This document shows, in pieces, positions 43,294-51,544 of a stretch of 64,000 bases of DNA. A program made the position numbers and the translations under genes. The notes below the pieces were generated by a model that saw nothing but the letters and a program-made list of their open reading frames with translations, was not told the DNA's origin and did not search any database. Every line of letters begins with the position of its first letter. Positions within the stretch are counted from its first letter, which is position 1. This stretch comes from Neoroseomonas terrae (GTDB lineage Bacteria > Pseudomonadota > Alphaproteobacteria > Acetobacterales > Acetobacteraceae): the NCBI RefSeq assembly GCF_018129025.1, contig NZ_JAAEDI010000028.1:1-64000 (forward strand), read 5' to 3'.

Positions 43294-43937
43294 GATCGTT
43301 CCGCCAGGATGAGCACATTGGGCAACGGCGTGCCACCCCAGCAGGGCGTGATCGAGACCCGGTAGCCCGCCGATTCCAGGGGTTGCGCGATGTCGGCCAT
43401 CGCCAGCGGCGCCACCCTGCCGCCGCGGCCGAGGTCAGCCCCCATCCATCGCCGCAGCCGTTCCAGCGACGTCCCGACCGCGCTGCGCCAGCCGCGATCA
43501 GGGTCGAAGCTGCGGATTGCAATGCGCGCGGGGCCGGCCGCCGTGATGCGCGCCAGCAGCGCGTGCTGCGCGTCATGCGGCATCTGTGGCAGCACGTCGA
43601 TCAGCAGGACCGTGTCGCCCGCCGGAACGTCGATAGCGGCGAGATCGCCGGCGACGAAGCGTGCCGGCAAGCCCGTTGCGGATGCCGTCGCGCGCGCGAT
43701 CTTTTCGGCATCCAGGTCGAAGCCGGTGATGCTGTCCGCCCGGCCCGCCAGCAACAGCGCGAGCGCGAGCTGCCCGCGCCCGCAGCCGAGATCGACCACC
43801 CTGCCGAGCGGCGGCATGGCGAGCAGCGCCGGCAGCATCGGATCGGCGCGCAGCTTGCCGGCCACGAAGCCTTGCGTCGCCCGGCCTTCGTGGCGCGCCG
43901 CAACCGTGCGCACCAGGTCACGCAGCGGCGGCGTCAC
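43290..43937 (-). CDS. Class I SAM-dependent methyltransferase
   Basis: A 215-residue methyltransferase-fold protein. Motif I is 'VVDLGCGRGQLALALLLAG', with the acidic residue after beta2 in 'GFDLDAEKI' and motif IV-like 'DTVLLIDVLPQM'. It has a short C-terminal half ending 'WGGTPLPNVLILAE'. The substrate cannot be inferred. It is coupled by four-base overlaps to both the upstream tartrate-dehydratase-like gene and the downstream mipA gene, which is an unusual mix of functions. Confidence 0.82.
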   Translation of the reverse strand: MTPPLRDLVRTVAARHEGRATQGFVAGKLRADPMLPALLAMPPLGRVVDLGCGRGQLALALLLAGRADSITGFDLDAEKIARATASATGLPARFVAGDLAAIDVPAGDTVLLIDVLPQMPHDAQHALLARITAAGPARIAIRSFDPDRGWRSAVGTSLERLRRWMGADLGRGGRVAPLAMADIAQPLESAGYRVSITPCWGGTPLPNVLILAERS

Positions 43938-45112
43938 AGATCCTTCAGCACCGTCCAGAGATCGTTCTTCGCCTCGAAGCCCACGCCGGGAATCTCCGGC
44001 ATGCGGATGCGGCCATCCACCACCGGCGTGTCGGTCGCGAAGCCACCGAAGGGCGCGAAAACCTCGGGGTAGGATTCGTTGCCGCCCAGGCCCAGCCCGA
44101 CCGCGATGTTCAGCGCGAACTGATGCCCGCCATGCGGCACGCAGCGTCGCGGCGACCAGCCATGGAGCTGCATCATCTCCAGCGTGCGGAGGTATTCCAC
44201 CAGCCCATACGACAACGCGGGATCGAATTGCAGGATGTCGCGATCCGGCCGCAGCCCGCCATGGCGGATCAGGTTGCGCGCATCCTGCATGGAGAAAAGG
44301 TTCTCGCCCGTCGCGAGCGGCGGGGCGTAATGCTCGGCGAGCGTCGCATGCGTCGCGTAGTCCAGCGGGTCGAGCGGTTCCTCGTACCAGCGCAGCTTGA
44401 AGGGTTCGAGCGCCGCGCCATAGGCCAGCGCCGCATGCAGCCCGAAGCGCCCGTTCACGTCGACGGCGAGGCGCGAGCCGTCATTGCCCAGCAGCTTCAG
44501 CACCGCCTCGATGCGCGCCATGTCCTCGCGCAGCGCGTCCTTGATGGCGGTGCCCGGCGCGCCGCCGATCTTCATCTTCACCGTGGTGTAGCCGAGGCCG
44601 AGGTAGCGCTTCATCTCCTCGACCAGCCCCTCGATGCCCTTGCCGGGGTGGTAGTAGCCGCCGGCGGCATAGATCCAGGCGCTGTCGTCGGCCTCGCCGC
44701 CGCGGAAGCGGTCGGCCAGCAGGCGCCACAGCGGCTTGCCTTCGAGCTTTGCCGCGGCATCCCACAGCGCCATGTCGAGCACGCCGACGGCGACGGAGCG
44801 GTCGCCATGCCCGCCCGGCTTCTCGTTGCGCATCATCGCCGCCCAGGCGGCCGCGACGTTCAGGCTGCCGTCGGCGGCAGTCAGCTCCGCCTCGGTGCAG
44901 GCTTCGAGCCGGGGCACGAAGCGTTCCATCAGCAGCCCCGGCTGCGCGTAGCGGCCGTTGGAATTGAAGCCGTAGCCCGTGGCCCGCTTGCCCGCGCCAT
45001 CCTCGATGGTCACGGCGACGACGCTCGCCGTCATCTTGGAGAAGTCGATATAGGCGTTGGCGATGGCGCTGCTGATGGGCACCACGCCCTGGCGGATGGA
45101 TGCGATGCGCAT
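43934..45112 (-). CDS. tarD: Enolase-superfamily dehydratase, probable D-tartrate dehydratase
   Basis: A 392-residue mandelate-racemase-subgroup enzyme. The KxK motif is Lys179/Lys181 (VKMKIGG), Mg ligands are Asp218 (DVNGRF), Glu244 (WYEEP) and Glu270 (ATGENLF), and the acid/base histidine is His327 (CVPHGGHQ). Stretches such as 'AYIDFSKMTASVVAV', 'GYGFNSNGRY', 'NEKPGGHGDRSVAVG' and 'YAAGGYYHPGKG' correspond closely to Bradyrhizobium D-tartrate dehydratase as I recall it. The reaction would convert D-tartrate to oxaloacetate. ATG 45112 follows GAGGA. It is divergent from a Bug-family receptor gene 108 bp away, which may bind the substrate. Confidence 0.85.
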   Translation of the reverse strand: MRIASIRQGVVPISSAIANAYIDFSKMTASVVAVTIEDGAGKRATGYGFNSNGRYAQPGLLMERFVPRLEACTEAELTAADGSLNVAAAWAAMMRNEKPGGHGDRSVAVGVLDMALWDAAAKLEGKPLWRLLADRFRGGEADDSAWIYAAGGYYHPGKGIEGLVEEMKRYLGLGYTTVKMKIGGAPGTAIKDALREDMARIEAVLKLLGNDGSRLAVDVNGRFGLHAALAYGAALEPFKLRWYEEPLDPLDYATHATLAEHYAPPLATGENLFSMQDARNLIRHGGLRPDRDILQFDPALSYGLVEYLRTLEMMQLHGWSPRRCVPHGGHQFALNIAVGLGLGGNESYPEVFAPFGGFATDTPVVDGRIRMPEIPGVGFEAKNDLWTVLKDL

Positions 45113-45220
45113 GGATGCGTCCTCGGCGGCCTGCGGGTCCGGTTTCCTACCGTCCGGCGGAATGGCGCGCAAACCCGGCGCCGCTTAGCATCCCCGGGCA
45201 GCCCAAGCCGGAGACCTGCC

Positions 45221-46198
45221 ATGACCATGACAACGAGACGCCTCGCACTCGGCCTGACCGCCGCTGCCTCCCTGGCCACGGCGGCCCGCGCGCAGGCCGA
45301 TTGGCCCAATCGCAGCATCCGACTGATCTCGCCCTTCCCGCCGGGTGGCGCCGCGGATCTGCTAGCCCGCGTCCTGGCCGAGGAGCTGAGCCCGGTGCTG
45401 CGCCAGACTGTAGTGGTGGAGAACCGCACCGGCGCCGGCGGCAGTGTCGGCACCGAAGCCGCGGTGCGCAGCGCGCCTGACGGCTACACGCTGGTCATGG
45501 GCAGCGCCGGGCCGCTGGCGATCAACCCGTCCCTGCTGCGCCTGTCCTACGATCCGGCGCGGGACCTGGTGCCGATCGCGCCCGTCGCCGCCGTGGCCTC
45601 CGTCCTCGTCGTCCATCCGTCGGTGAATGCCCGCACCCTGCCGGAACTCCTGGCCCTCGCGCGCGCCGAACCGGGCAAGCTGAACTATGGCTCCGCCGGC
45701 ATCGGCTCGGCGCAGCACCTGTTCATGGAACTGCTGAAGCAACTCGCCAATGTGGACATCACGCACGTGCCCTACCGCGGCACCGGCCCTGCCATGGTCG
45801 ATACCGTGGGCGGTCGCCTGACCATGATGTTCGACACGACGCCCACCGCCCTGCCGCATATCCGCGACGGCCGGGTGCGCACGATCGCCGTGTCGTCCGC
45901 GCGGCGCGACCCGGCGCTGCCGGACATACCGACCATCGCCGAGACCGGCGTGGCCGGCTACGAGGCGATCGGCTGGTATGGTGTCTTCGGTCCCACCGGC
46001 ATCCCGGCGCCGGTCATCGAACGCCTGAACCGCGAGATCACCGGCCTGCTGTCCCGCCCAGAGTTTCGCGCGAAACTGACCGCGCAAGGGGTGGAGGCGA
46101 TGGGCGGCACCGCCGCGGAATTCACCGCCATGGTGGCGGAAGACCGGCAGCGCTGGGCCGAGGTGATCCGGCGCGGGAACATCAGGGTCGACGGATGA
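45221..46198 (+). CDS. Bug/TctC-family substrate-binding protein, possibly for tartrate
   Basis: A 325-residue periplasmic receptor. Signal peptide 'MTMTTRRLALGLTAAASLAT' plus AARAQ, then 'DWPNRSIRLISPFPPGGAAD', 'VVVENRTGAGGSVGTEAAVR', 'APDGYTLVMGSAGPLAINP' and 'GWYGVFGPTGIPAPVIERLN'. All are Bug-family hallmarks. Its divergence from the D-tartrate dehydratase gene suggests that it captures tartrate or a related dicarboxylate. No TctAB membrane components are nearby. ATG 45221 follows GGAG. The gene converges on the OprB-like porin gene. Confidence 0.9.
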   Translation: MTMTTRRLALGLTAAASLATAARAQADWPNRSIRLISPFPPGGAADLLARVLAEELSPVLRQTVVVENRTGAGGSVGTEAAVRSAPDGYTLVMGSAGPLAINPSLLRLSYDPARDLVPIAPVAAVASVLVVHPSVNARTLPELLALARAEPGKLNYGSAGIGSAQHLFMELLKQLANVDITHVPYRGTGPAMVDTVGGRLTMMFDTTPTALPHIRDGRVRTIAVSSARRDPALPDIPTIAETGVAGYEAIGWYGVFGPTGIPAPVIERLNREITGLLSRPEFRAKLTAQGVEAMGGTAAEFTAMVAEDRQRWAEVIRRGNIRVDG

Positions 46199-46200
46199 AA

Positions 46201-46231
46201 GATCCCGTCGGAGCCGGCGAGGACCGGGATC
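46201..46231. terminator. Possible bidirectional terminator hairpin
   Basis: GATCCCG and CGGGATC form a 7-bp inverted repeat with a 17-nt loop in the 37-bp gap between the convergent Bug and OprB-like genes. There is no T run, so support is weak. Confidence 0.35.
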
Positions 46232-46235
46232 GACC

Positions 46236-47564
46236 CTACAGCGTTCCGACCAGCCGCAGCCCGATCACCAGCGCATCGGGCAGTGACTGGTTCGGATTGC
46301 GCTGCGCGTTAGGTTCGCCGGCAGCGGGGTTGGCGTAGAACTGCACGAAGGGCCGGACCGAGAGCCGGTCCTTGATGGCGGAGAGGTCGTAGTTCACCTC
46401 GATCACCGTCTCCGCACTGCGGATCGGCCAGGCGGTGCCGTACTCGTTCACGTCGCGGTCGAAGCTGCGGGACTGGTTGCCGATGCGTGCCCAGGACACG
46501 CCGATCGACAGTGTATCATCGGCCCGGCTGAACGGCCCACGCCAGGCGAGGCCGCCATCGACCTGCCAGGCGATGGCGTTGCGGTCATCCGGCTGGGTGA
46601 AGGCGCGGCCGAAGACGGCGAGCCAGCCATCCTCGCCACGCCACAGGGTAGCCTCGACGACGCCATAGCCGCCGTAGTTGTTGGCGAAACGCTGTGGCAC
46701 GCCGGTGCTGGACGGGCTGGCGAGGGACTGGCCCGTGTCGTCGAACAGCACGGAATCGAAGCCGGCATTGTGGAACCAGGCGCCCGCCTTCAGCACCCAC
46801 GGACGCGGGCCGTCGCCGCTGTCGGGTGCTGCGCCGCCGGTGACTGCCTCGGCGATGGCGAACATCCCGCCGGCCGTGCTGAAGGTGGTGCCGTAGCGGT
46901 TGTGCATCTGCGGGTTGGTGTCGACGCCATAGCGCTCGCCGGGATTGCCGGAAAACACCGCGGCGCGCAGCCCAGTGGCATCGTCGGGGTCGCCGAGGGC
47001 AAGGCGCGCGCCGAGCGTCGGCAGCGGATAGGCCGGACCGCCGCCGGGCAAGGCGTTGGCGATCGCGACGGGCCAGCCGAAGGTGGCGTTGACGAGGTTG
47101 CCCGCGGCATAGGCGGCGATGAACTCGCTATCCGCCGCGAGCTGGCCGAAGCGGATCGAGCCCCAATCGCCGAGGCTGCGTTGCAGCCACAGCTCGTTCA
47201 GCCGGACCGTGGACACAGCCTCGACGCTGCTGACGGTGGCGAGGCTGCCGACGCGGGTCGGCGTGGGCTGCCGGCCGTAGATGCCATAGGCACTGACGGC
47301 CAGGGTCCAGCCATCCAGCCCCATGACGCGGTCCAGATCCACCGCGAGGGCAACGTCCAGCAGGCCGATGGCGGCGGGGCCGGGCCGGATGCCGCCGCGC
47401 AGATTCTGCACGGCGTCCAGCGTGCCGACGGCCGTGAAGCAGACGCCGGGGGCGAGCGCATGGCCGCCGTCGCAGGATGATTGCTGCCCGTCATCCGCGA
47501 AAGCGGCTAGCGGGGCGGCACAGAGCAGGAGCGTGAGGACATGCAGGCGGCGGAGCGGCGTCAC
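46236..47564 (-). CDS. OprB-family carbohydrate-selective porin
   Basis: A 442-residue outer-membrane barrel of the OprB type. After the signal peptide (…HVLTLLLCAAPLAAFA) come 'GVCFTAVGTLDAVQNLRGGI', 'LNELWLQRSLGDWGSIRFGQLAADSEF', a passage characteristic of OprB, and repeated amphipathic strands to the end 'LPDALVIGLRLVGTL'. OprB porins admit glucose and other sugars or polyols. No ATG exists at the proper place; GTG 47564, about 10 bp after GAGGAA, gives a good signal peptide. A cluster of inverted repeats lies 17-73 bp upstream. It is downstream of, and co-directional with, the two-component genes. Confidence 0.82.
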   Translation of the reverse strand: MTPLRRLHVLTLLLCAAPLAAFADDGQQSSCDGGHALAPGVCFTAVGTLDAVQNLRGGIRPGPAAIGLLDVALAVDLDRVMGLDGWTLAVSAYGIYGRQPTPTRVGSLATVSSVEAVSTVRLNELWLQRSLGDWGSIRFGQLAADSEFIAAYAAGNLVNATFGWPVAIANALPGGGPAYPLPTLGARLALGDPDDATGLRAAVFSGNPGERYGVDTNPQMHNRYGTTFSTAGGMFAIAEAVTGGAAPDSGDGPRPWVLKAGAWFHNAGFDSVLFDDTGQSLASPSSTGVPQRFANNYGGYGVVEATLWRGEDGWLAVFGRAFTQPDDRNAIAWQVDGGLAWRGPFSRADDTLSIGVSWARIGNQSRSFDRDVNEYGTAWPIRSAETVIEVNYDLSAIKDRLSVRPFVQFYANPAAGEPNAQRNPNQSLPDALVIGLRLVGTL

Positions 47565-47580
47565 TGGTGCTCGATTCCTC

Positions 47581-47637
47581 AAATTTAGTTTGCGCTAAAT
47601 TTATTAGCTATCACTAATATGTCTAATGAAACATTAG
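47581..47637. promoter_or_regulatory. AT-rich operator-like cluster upstream of the OprB-like gene
   Basis: In a ~57-bp AT-rich patch, rare in this GC-rich window, three inverted repeats lie side by side. AAATTTAG-N6-CTAAATTT is at 47581-47602, TTAG-N6-CTAA at 47604-47617, and CTAATG-AAA-CATTAG at 47623-47637, overlapping the histidine-kinase stop codon. The first two share the TTAG-N6-CTAA core 19 bp apart, nearly two helical turns. This fits tandem binding sites for a dimeric regulator over the porin promoter; the third may double as a terminator. Confidence 0.6.
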
Positions 47638-48971
47638 GTGCGCGGAAGGGCGATCCGCACCCGCAGCCCCGGCGCCGCGTCTTCCAGGGCGATCGTCATG
47701 CCGTGCAAATCGGCGACGGCCCGAACAAGCGCGAGACCCAGCCCGCTGCCCGGCGTCGAGCGGGACGCATCGAGCCGATGGAAGCGCTGGAACACCTTCT
47801 CGCGCTCGGCTTCCGGAATGCCGCTGCCGTCGTCGGTCACGCACAGCTCCCCGGCCGTCAGGGCCAGGCAAATACGGCCCCCTGCCCGCCCGTGGCGCAC
47901 CGCATTCTCCACCAGATTGGCGAGCATCTGCGTTAACAGCGCCGGGTCGCCGGTCAGCATCACGCCCGGTGCGATCTCGGTGGCGAGCGTCTGCTCACGG
48001 TCCTCCGCGGCGGGCGCGTAAACCTCGGCGACCGATTCCGCGATGGCGGAGAGGTCCACGGTGGTGAAGCCGGCGCGCTGCGTGCCGGATTCCACCTGGG
48101 CGATCCGCAGCAGCGCGGCGAAGATGTCGAGCAGCCGATCGGCCTCGGCCTGCGCGGCCGCGATGGCTTCGACGGTCGATGCCCGTGCCGCCTCGTCCAG
48201 CCGTTGGCGCAGCCGGGTCAAGGGCGTGCGGAGATCGTGTGCGATGTCGTCCGTCACTTCCCTCAGTGCGGCCATCAGCGCCTGCAACCGATCGAGCGTG
48301 GCGTTGATGCGTCCCGCGAGGCGGTCGAACTCATCCCCGCCCGTTCGTTCAACGAGGCGACGGTCGAGATCCCCGTTCTGCACCGCGGCCAGGGCGGCTT
48401 CCATCGCCGCGGCCCGGCGCGCGACGGATCGGCCCAGCAGCAGCCCGCCGCCAAGCCCGAGCAGCAGCACCGCCCCGCCCACCCAGAAGGCACTGGTCAG
48501 CAGCCGCTGCTCCAGCGCCCGCGCCGCGGTCATGTCCCGCCCGACGATCAGCGCACCGCCGCCGGGCAAGGGCTGCGCATACATCAGCACCGGTGCCGCA
48601 CCGCCATCGGGCTGGCGGATGGTGCCTTCGCGCCAGCCGCGTTCCGCGGACACGCCCGAGAGGTTGCCGGCCAGCCGCTGCCCGTCCGGCGCGGCGAGCA
48701 GGTAGTATTCCTGCCCGCTCCGATCCGCCGCGAGCCGTGCCTCGATCGACAGCGCGATGCCGCGTGCGCCCGACAATGCGCCGGATTGCAGCAGCACGCC
48801 CATGCCGCGCTCGACCTCGTCCGCCGCCTGTCGCACCGCGAAGCCGGCCGTCACCCACCAGGCGACGCCGCCGACCAGCGCCGTGCCGGCCAGCGTCAGC
48901 ACCAGGTGCAGCAGCGTGACCCGGAACGCCGTCGTTCGCGCGAAGGCCCAGCGCGAACCGGCTTCAGCCAT
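47634..48971 (-). CDS. Sensor histidine kinase (EnvZ/QseC class)
   Basis: A 445-residue inner-membrane kinase. Helices are at about 17-42 and 160-182 around a ~115-residue periplasmic sensor region, followed by a HAMP linker ('SVARRAAAMEAALAAVQNGDLDRR'). The H-box is His245 in DDIAHDLRTPLTRLR, the N-box is 'LVENAVRHG', the G1 box is 'VTDDGSGIP', and G2 is 'GSGLGLALV'. It phosphorylates the adjacent OmpR-type regulator, whose gene overlaps its start by eight bases. The stimulus is unknown. Proximity to degP and a porin suggests envelope sensing. Confidence 0.9.
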   Translation of the reverse strand: MAEAGSRWAFARTTAFRVTLLHLVLTLAGTALVGGVAWWVTAGFAVRQAADEVERGMGVLLQSGALSGARGIALSIEARLAADRSGQEYYLLAAPDGQRLAGNLSGVSAERGWREGTIRQPDGGAAPVLMYAQPLPGGGALIVGRDMTAARALEQRLLTSAFWVGGAVLLLGLGGGLLLGRSVARRAAAMEAALAAVQNGDLDRRLVERTGGDEFDRLAGRINATLDRLQALMAALREVTDDIAHDLRTPLTRLRQRLDEAARASTVEAIAAAQAEADRLLDIFAALLRIAQVESGTQRAGFTTVDLSAIAESVAEVYAPAAEDREQTLATEIAPGVMLTGDPALLTQMLANLVENAVRHGRAGGRICLALTAGELCVTDDGSGIPEAEREKVFQRFHRLDASRSTPGSGLGLALVRAVADLHGMTIALEDAAPGLRVRIALPRT

Positions 48972-49641
48972 CGGTGCGGATCACATAGCCGGCGCCGCGC
49001 ACGGTGTGCAGCAGCTCCGGGCCGAAGCCCTTGTCCACCTTGCCGCGCAGCCGGCTGATATGCGTTTCGACCACGCTGGTCTTGGGGTCGAAGTGGAAGT
49101 CCCAGACGCCTTCCAGCAGCATGGTGCGCGTCACCACCTGGCCCTCGCGCCGCATCAGGAATTCCAGCAGGCGGAACTCGCGTGGCTGCAGGTCGATGCG
49201 CTTGCCGGCGCGCGTGACCATGCGGCGGATCAGGTCCATCTCCAGGTCGCCGACGCGCAGCACCGTCACTTCCTGCTGCAGAGGCGGGCGGCGGGCCAGC
49301 GCGTTGATGCGCGCCAGCAGCTCGGCGAAGGCGAAGGGCTTGGCGAGGTAGTCGTCGCCGCCCGCGTCCAGCCCCTCGATCCGGTCGCCGAGGCCCGCCC
49401 GCGCCGTCAGGAAGATCGCCGGCGTCGCGATGCCGGCGGCGCGCACGGCCCGCACCATCGACAGCCCATCGAGCTTCGGCAGCATCCGGTCCACCACCAT
49501 CACGTCATGGCCCCCGCCAGTCGCGAGGAAAAGCCCGTCCTGCCCGTCCGCCGCGCGGTCCACGACATGGCCCGCTTCCTCGAGGCCGCGCGCCACATAG
49601 GCCGACGTCTCCGCGTCGTCCTCGACCAGCAGGATCCTCAC
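48964..49641 (-). CDS. OmpR-family response regulator
   Basis: A 225-residue regulator. The receiver domain contains acidic residues at LLVEDDAE, the phospho-acceptor Asp51 (VMVVDRMLP) and the conserved lysine in DDYLAKPF. The winged-helix DNA-binding domain covers ~127-222, with 'PREFRLLEFLMRREGQVVTR' and 'THISRLRGKVDKGF'. I chose GTG 49641 because it follows GGAGG and gives the canonical MRILLVEDD start; an ATG at 49659 lacks a ribosome site. It is divergent from degP, 179 bp away, which could be a target by analogy with the CpxR/DegP relation. Confidence 0.9.
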   Translation of the reverse strand: MRILLVEDDAETSAYVARGLEEAGHVVDRAADGQDGLFLATGGGHDVMVVDRMLPKLDGLSMVRAVRAAGIATPAIFLTARAGLGDRIEGLDAGGDDYLAKPFAFAELLARINALARRPPLQQEVTVLRVGDLEMDLIRRMVTRAGKRIDLQPREFRLLEFLMRREGQVVTRTMLLEGVWDFHFDPKTSVVETHISRLRGKVDKGFGPELLHTVRGAGYVIRTDG

Positions 49642-49820
49642 GATGCCTCCGTCCGTCATGGGCGTCTTGTGGCGCGCGGGATACTGCCGGGCCGCCGCCG
49701 CCAGCATACGGATCAGTAAGCGACGCGACAGGGGGCGTGCAGGCGCCGGGGTGCTTTCTGATGCCACGCCAAGCCATCGCGGCAAGGCACCGAGACCCTC
49801 GACTGGGAGAGACCACACCG

Positions 49821-51266
49821 ATGATGTCCCGCTTCAACCTCCGTCGCCCCGCGGTGATCGCCGGCGTGCTGGCCCTCGCCCTCGGCACCACTGCGCTGAC
49901 CGCGATCCCCGGCACCGCGCAGCAGGCCCCGACGCCGGTCGCCGGCGTGGCGCTGCCGCGCCCGGCCGGCCCGGACTTCGCCGATGTCGCCGCCCGCGTC
50001 GGCCCCTCGGTGGTGCGCGTGATGACGACGGAGCGCGTCGCCCAGGCCCGCCAGGAAGTCCCGCCGCAGCTCCGCGGCACGCCGATGGAGGAGATGTTCC
50101 GCCGTTTCGGCCAGGGCCAGCAGCAGCAGCCCGAGCAGCGCCGCGCCGGCCAGGGTTCCGGCTTCATCGTCGCCGCCGACGGCTACATCGTGACCAACGC
50201 GCATGTGGTCGGCGAGAATGCCGAGGTGAAGGTCGAGCTCGCCGACGGGCGTGAGTTCCAGGCCCGCGTGATCGGCCGCGACACCGCGACGGATGTCGCG
50301 CTGATCAAGGTCGAGGCCGGCTCGCCCCTGCCCGCGCTGAACTTCGGCAACAGCGACGGCACCCGCGTGGGCGAATGGGTCATGGCGATGGGCAACCCGT
50401 TCGGCCTCGGCGGCACCGTCACGGCGGGCATCGTCTCGGCCCGTGGGCGCCAGATCGGCCAGGGTCCCTATGACGACTTCATCCAGACGGATGCGTCGAT
50501 CAACCCGGGCAATTCCGGTGGCCCGCTGTTCAACGCGGGCGGCGACGTGGTCGGCATGAACACCGCCATCTTCTCCCCCTCCGGCGGGAACATCGGCATC
50601 GGCTTCGCGGTGCCGTCGAAGATGGTGCAGAACATCGTCGGTCAGCTTCGCGAGCATGGCTCGGTGCAGCGCGGCTGGCTGGGCGTGAGCCTGCAGCCGA
50701 TGGACCAGGACTTGGCCACCGCGATGCGTGCGGCTGATGCGAAGGGTGCGCTGGTCTCCGCGGTGGAGGCGGACAGCCCCGCGGCCCGGGCCGGCCTGCG
50801 CCCTGGCGACGTGATCACCGCGATCGACGGCCGCCGCGTGGACAGCCCCCGCGACCTGGCCGCCGGTGTGGCCGACGTGGCCCCGGGCCGCAGCGCGACG
50901 CTCGCCGTGCTGCGTGACGGCAGCGCCATGGAGCAGCGCGTCGAGGTCGGTAGCAACCCGGCGAACCGCGTGGCGGCGGCCGGCAAGCCTGACGCGGCGG
51001 CGCAGCCTTCCCTCGGTATCGGCCTGGCGCCGCGCCGCGAGGGCGGGGTGGCGATCACCCGGGTCGAGCCGGGCAGCGTGGCAGCCGAGCGTGGCCTGCG
51101 CGCCGGGGACGTGGTGCTGCGTGCCGGTGAGCGTGATGCCGCCAACCCGCAGGACGTGGTGGATGCGGTGAAGAGCGCCCGCGAGGCCGGTCGTCCGTCC
51201 ATCGCACTCCAAGTCGAGCGCGACGGCGCCCGCCGCTTCATCGCCGTGCCGCTGCGCGCGGCGTGA
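49821..51266 (+). CDS. degP: Do-family periplasmic serine endoprotease (DegP/HtrA)
   Basis: A 481-residue envelope protease/chaperone. Signal peptide (residues ~1-34, ending GTAQQ), trypsin-like domain with His128 (TNAHVVG), Asp158 (ATDVALIK) and Ser232 (GNSGGPLF), then two PDZ domains (~270-360 with 'GWLGVSLQPMDQDLA' and 'AARAGLRPGDVITAIDG'; ~385-480 with 'AAERGLRAGDVVLRAGE'). A glutamine-rich LA-loop region occurs at ~97-107. It degrades misfolded outer-membrane proteins. Two adjacent ATGs (49821, 49824) follow GGGAGAG. It is divergent from the two-component operon. Confidence 0.92.
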   Translation: MMSRFNLRRPAVIAGVLALALGTTALTAIPGTAQQAPTPVAGVALPRPAGPDFADVAARVGPSVVRVMTTERVAQARQEVPPQLRGTPMEEMFRRFGQGQQQQPEQRRAGQGSGFIVAADGYIVTNAHVVGENAEVKVELADGREFQARVIGRDTATDVALIKVEAGSPLPALNFGNSDGTRVGEWVMAMGNPFGLGGTVTAGIVSARGRQIGQGPYDDFIQTDASINPGNSGGPLFNAGGDVVGMNTAIFSPSGGNIGIGFAVPSKMVQNIVGQLREHGSVQRGWLGVSLQPMDQDLATAMRAADAKGALVSAVEADSPAARAGLRPGDVITAIDGRRVDSPRDLAAGVADVAPGRSATLAVLRDGSAMEQRVEVGSNPANRVAAAGKPDAAAQPSLGIGLAPRREGGVAITRVEPGSVAAERGLRAGDVVLRAGERDAANPQDVVDAVKSAREAGRPSIALQVERDGARRFIAVPLRAA

Positions 51267-51276
51267 CGAAAACGGC

Positions 51277-51311
51277 CCCCGGCGAGGCAACTATCCCCTC
51301 ACTCGCCGGGG
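51277..51311 (+). terminator. Hairpin downstream of degP
   Basis: CCCCGGCGAG (51277-51286) pairs perfectly with CTCGCCGGGG (51302-51311) across a 15-nt loop, starting 10 bp after the degP stop. It is a likely 3'-end structure or terminator; no T run follows. Confidence 0.5.
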
Positions 51312-51370
51312 ACGCCGAGCGGAGCGGCAGCCGCCTTTACCTACCCCCTGAGGCGCACCGCTCCACAACT

Positions 51371-51402
51371 GGCGCACGTCGGTCACGGGACCGACGTGCG
51401 CC
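51371..51402. other. Perfect 14-bp hairpin in the degP-kup gap
   Basis: GGCGCACGTCGGTC pairs without mismatch with GACCGACGTGCGCC around a 4-nt loop (ACGG), giving a 32-base stem-loop about 105 bp beyond degP. GTCTTGTC follows on the plus strand, so it may be a terminator, but it could also be a protein-binding palindrome or the end of a small RNA. The flanking 51403-51545 shows nothing else recognisable. Confidence 0.5.
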
Positions 51403-51544
51403 GTCTTGTCTGAAGGTCGGCGTCGGGAAGGGCCGCCGGGCTCCGCGCGACCAGCGCCGAACGGCCGTCCTGAAGATCCGGTTGGGTTACTCCCACAATT
51501 GAAGGCGGGAGGGGGCCACCGCACCGTATGCGCCACGGTTAGAT

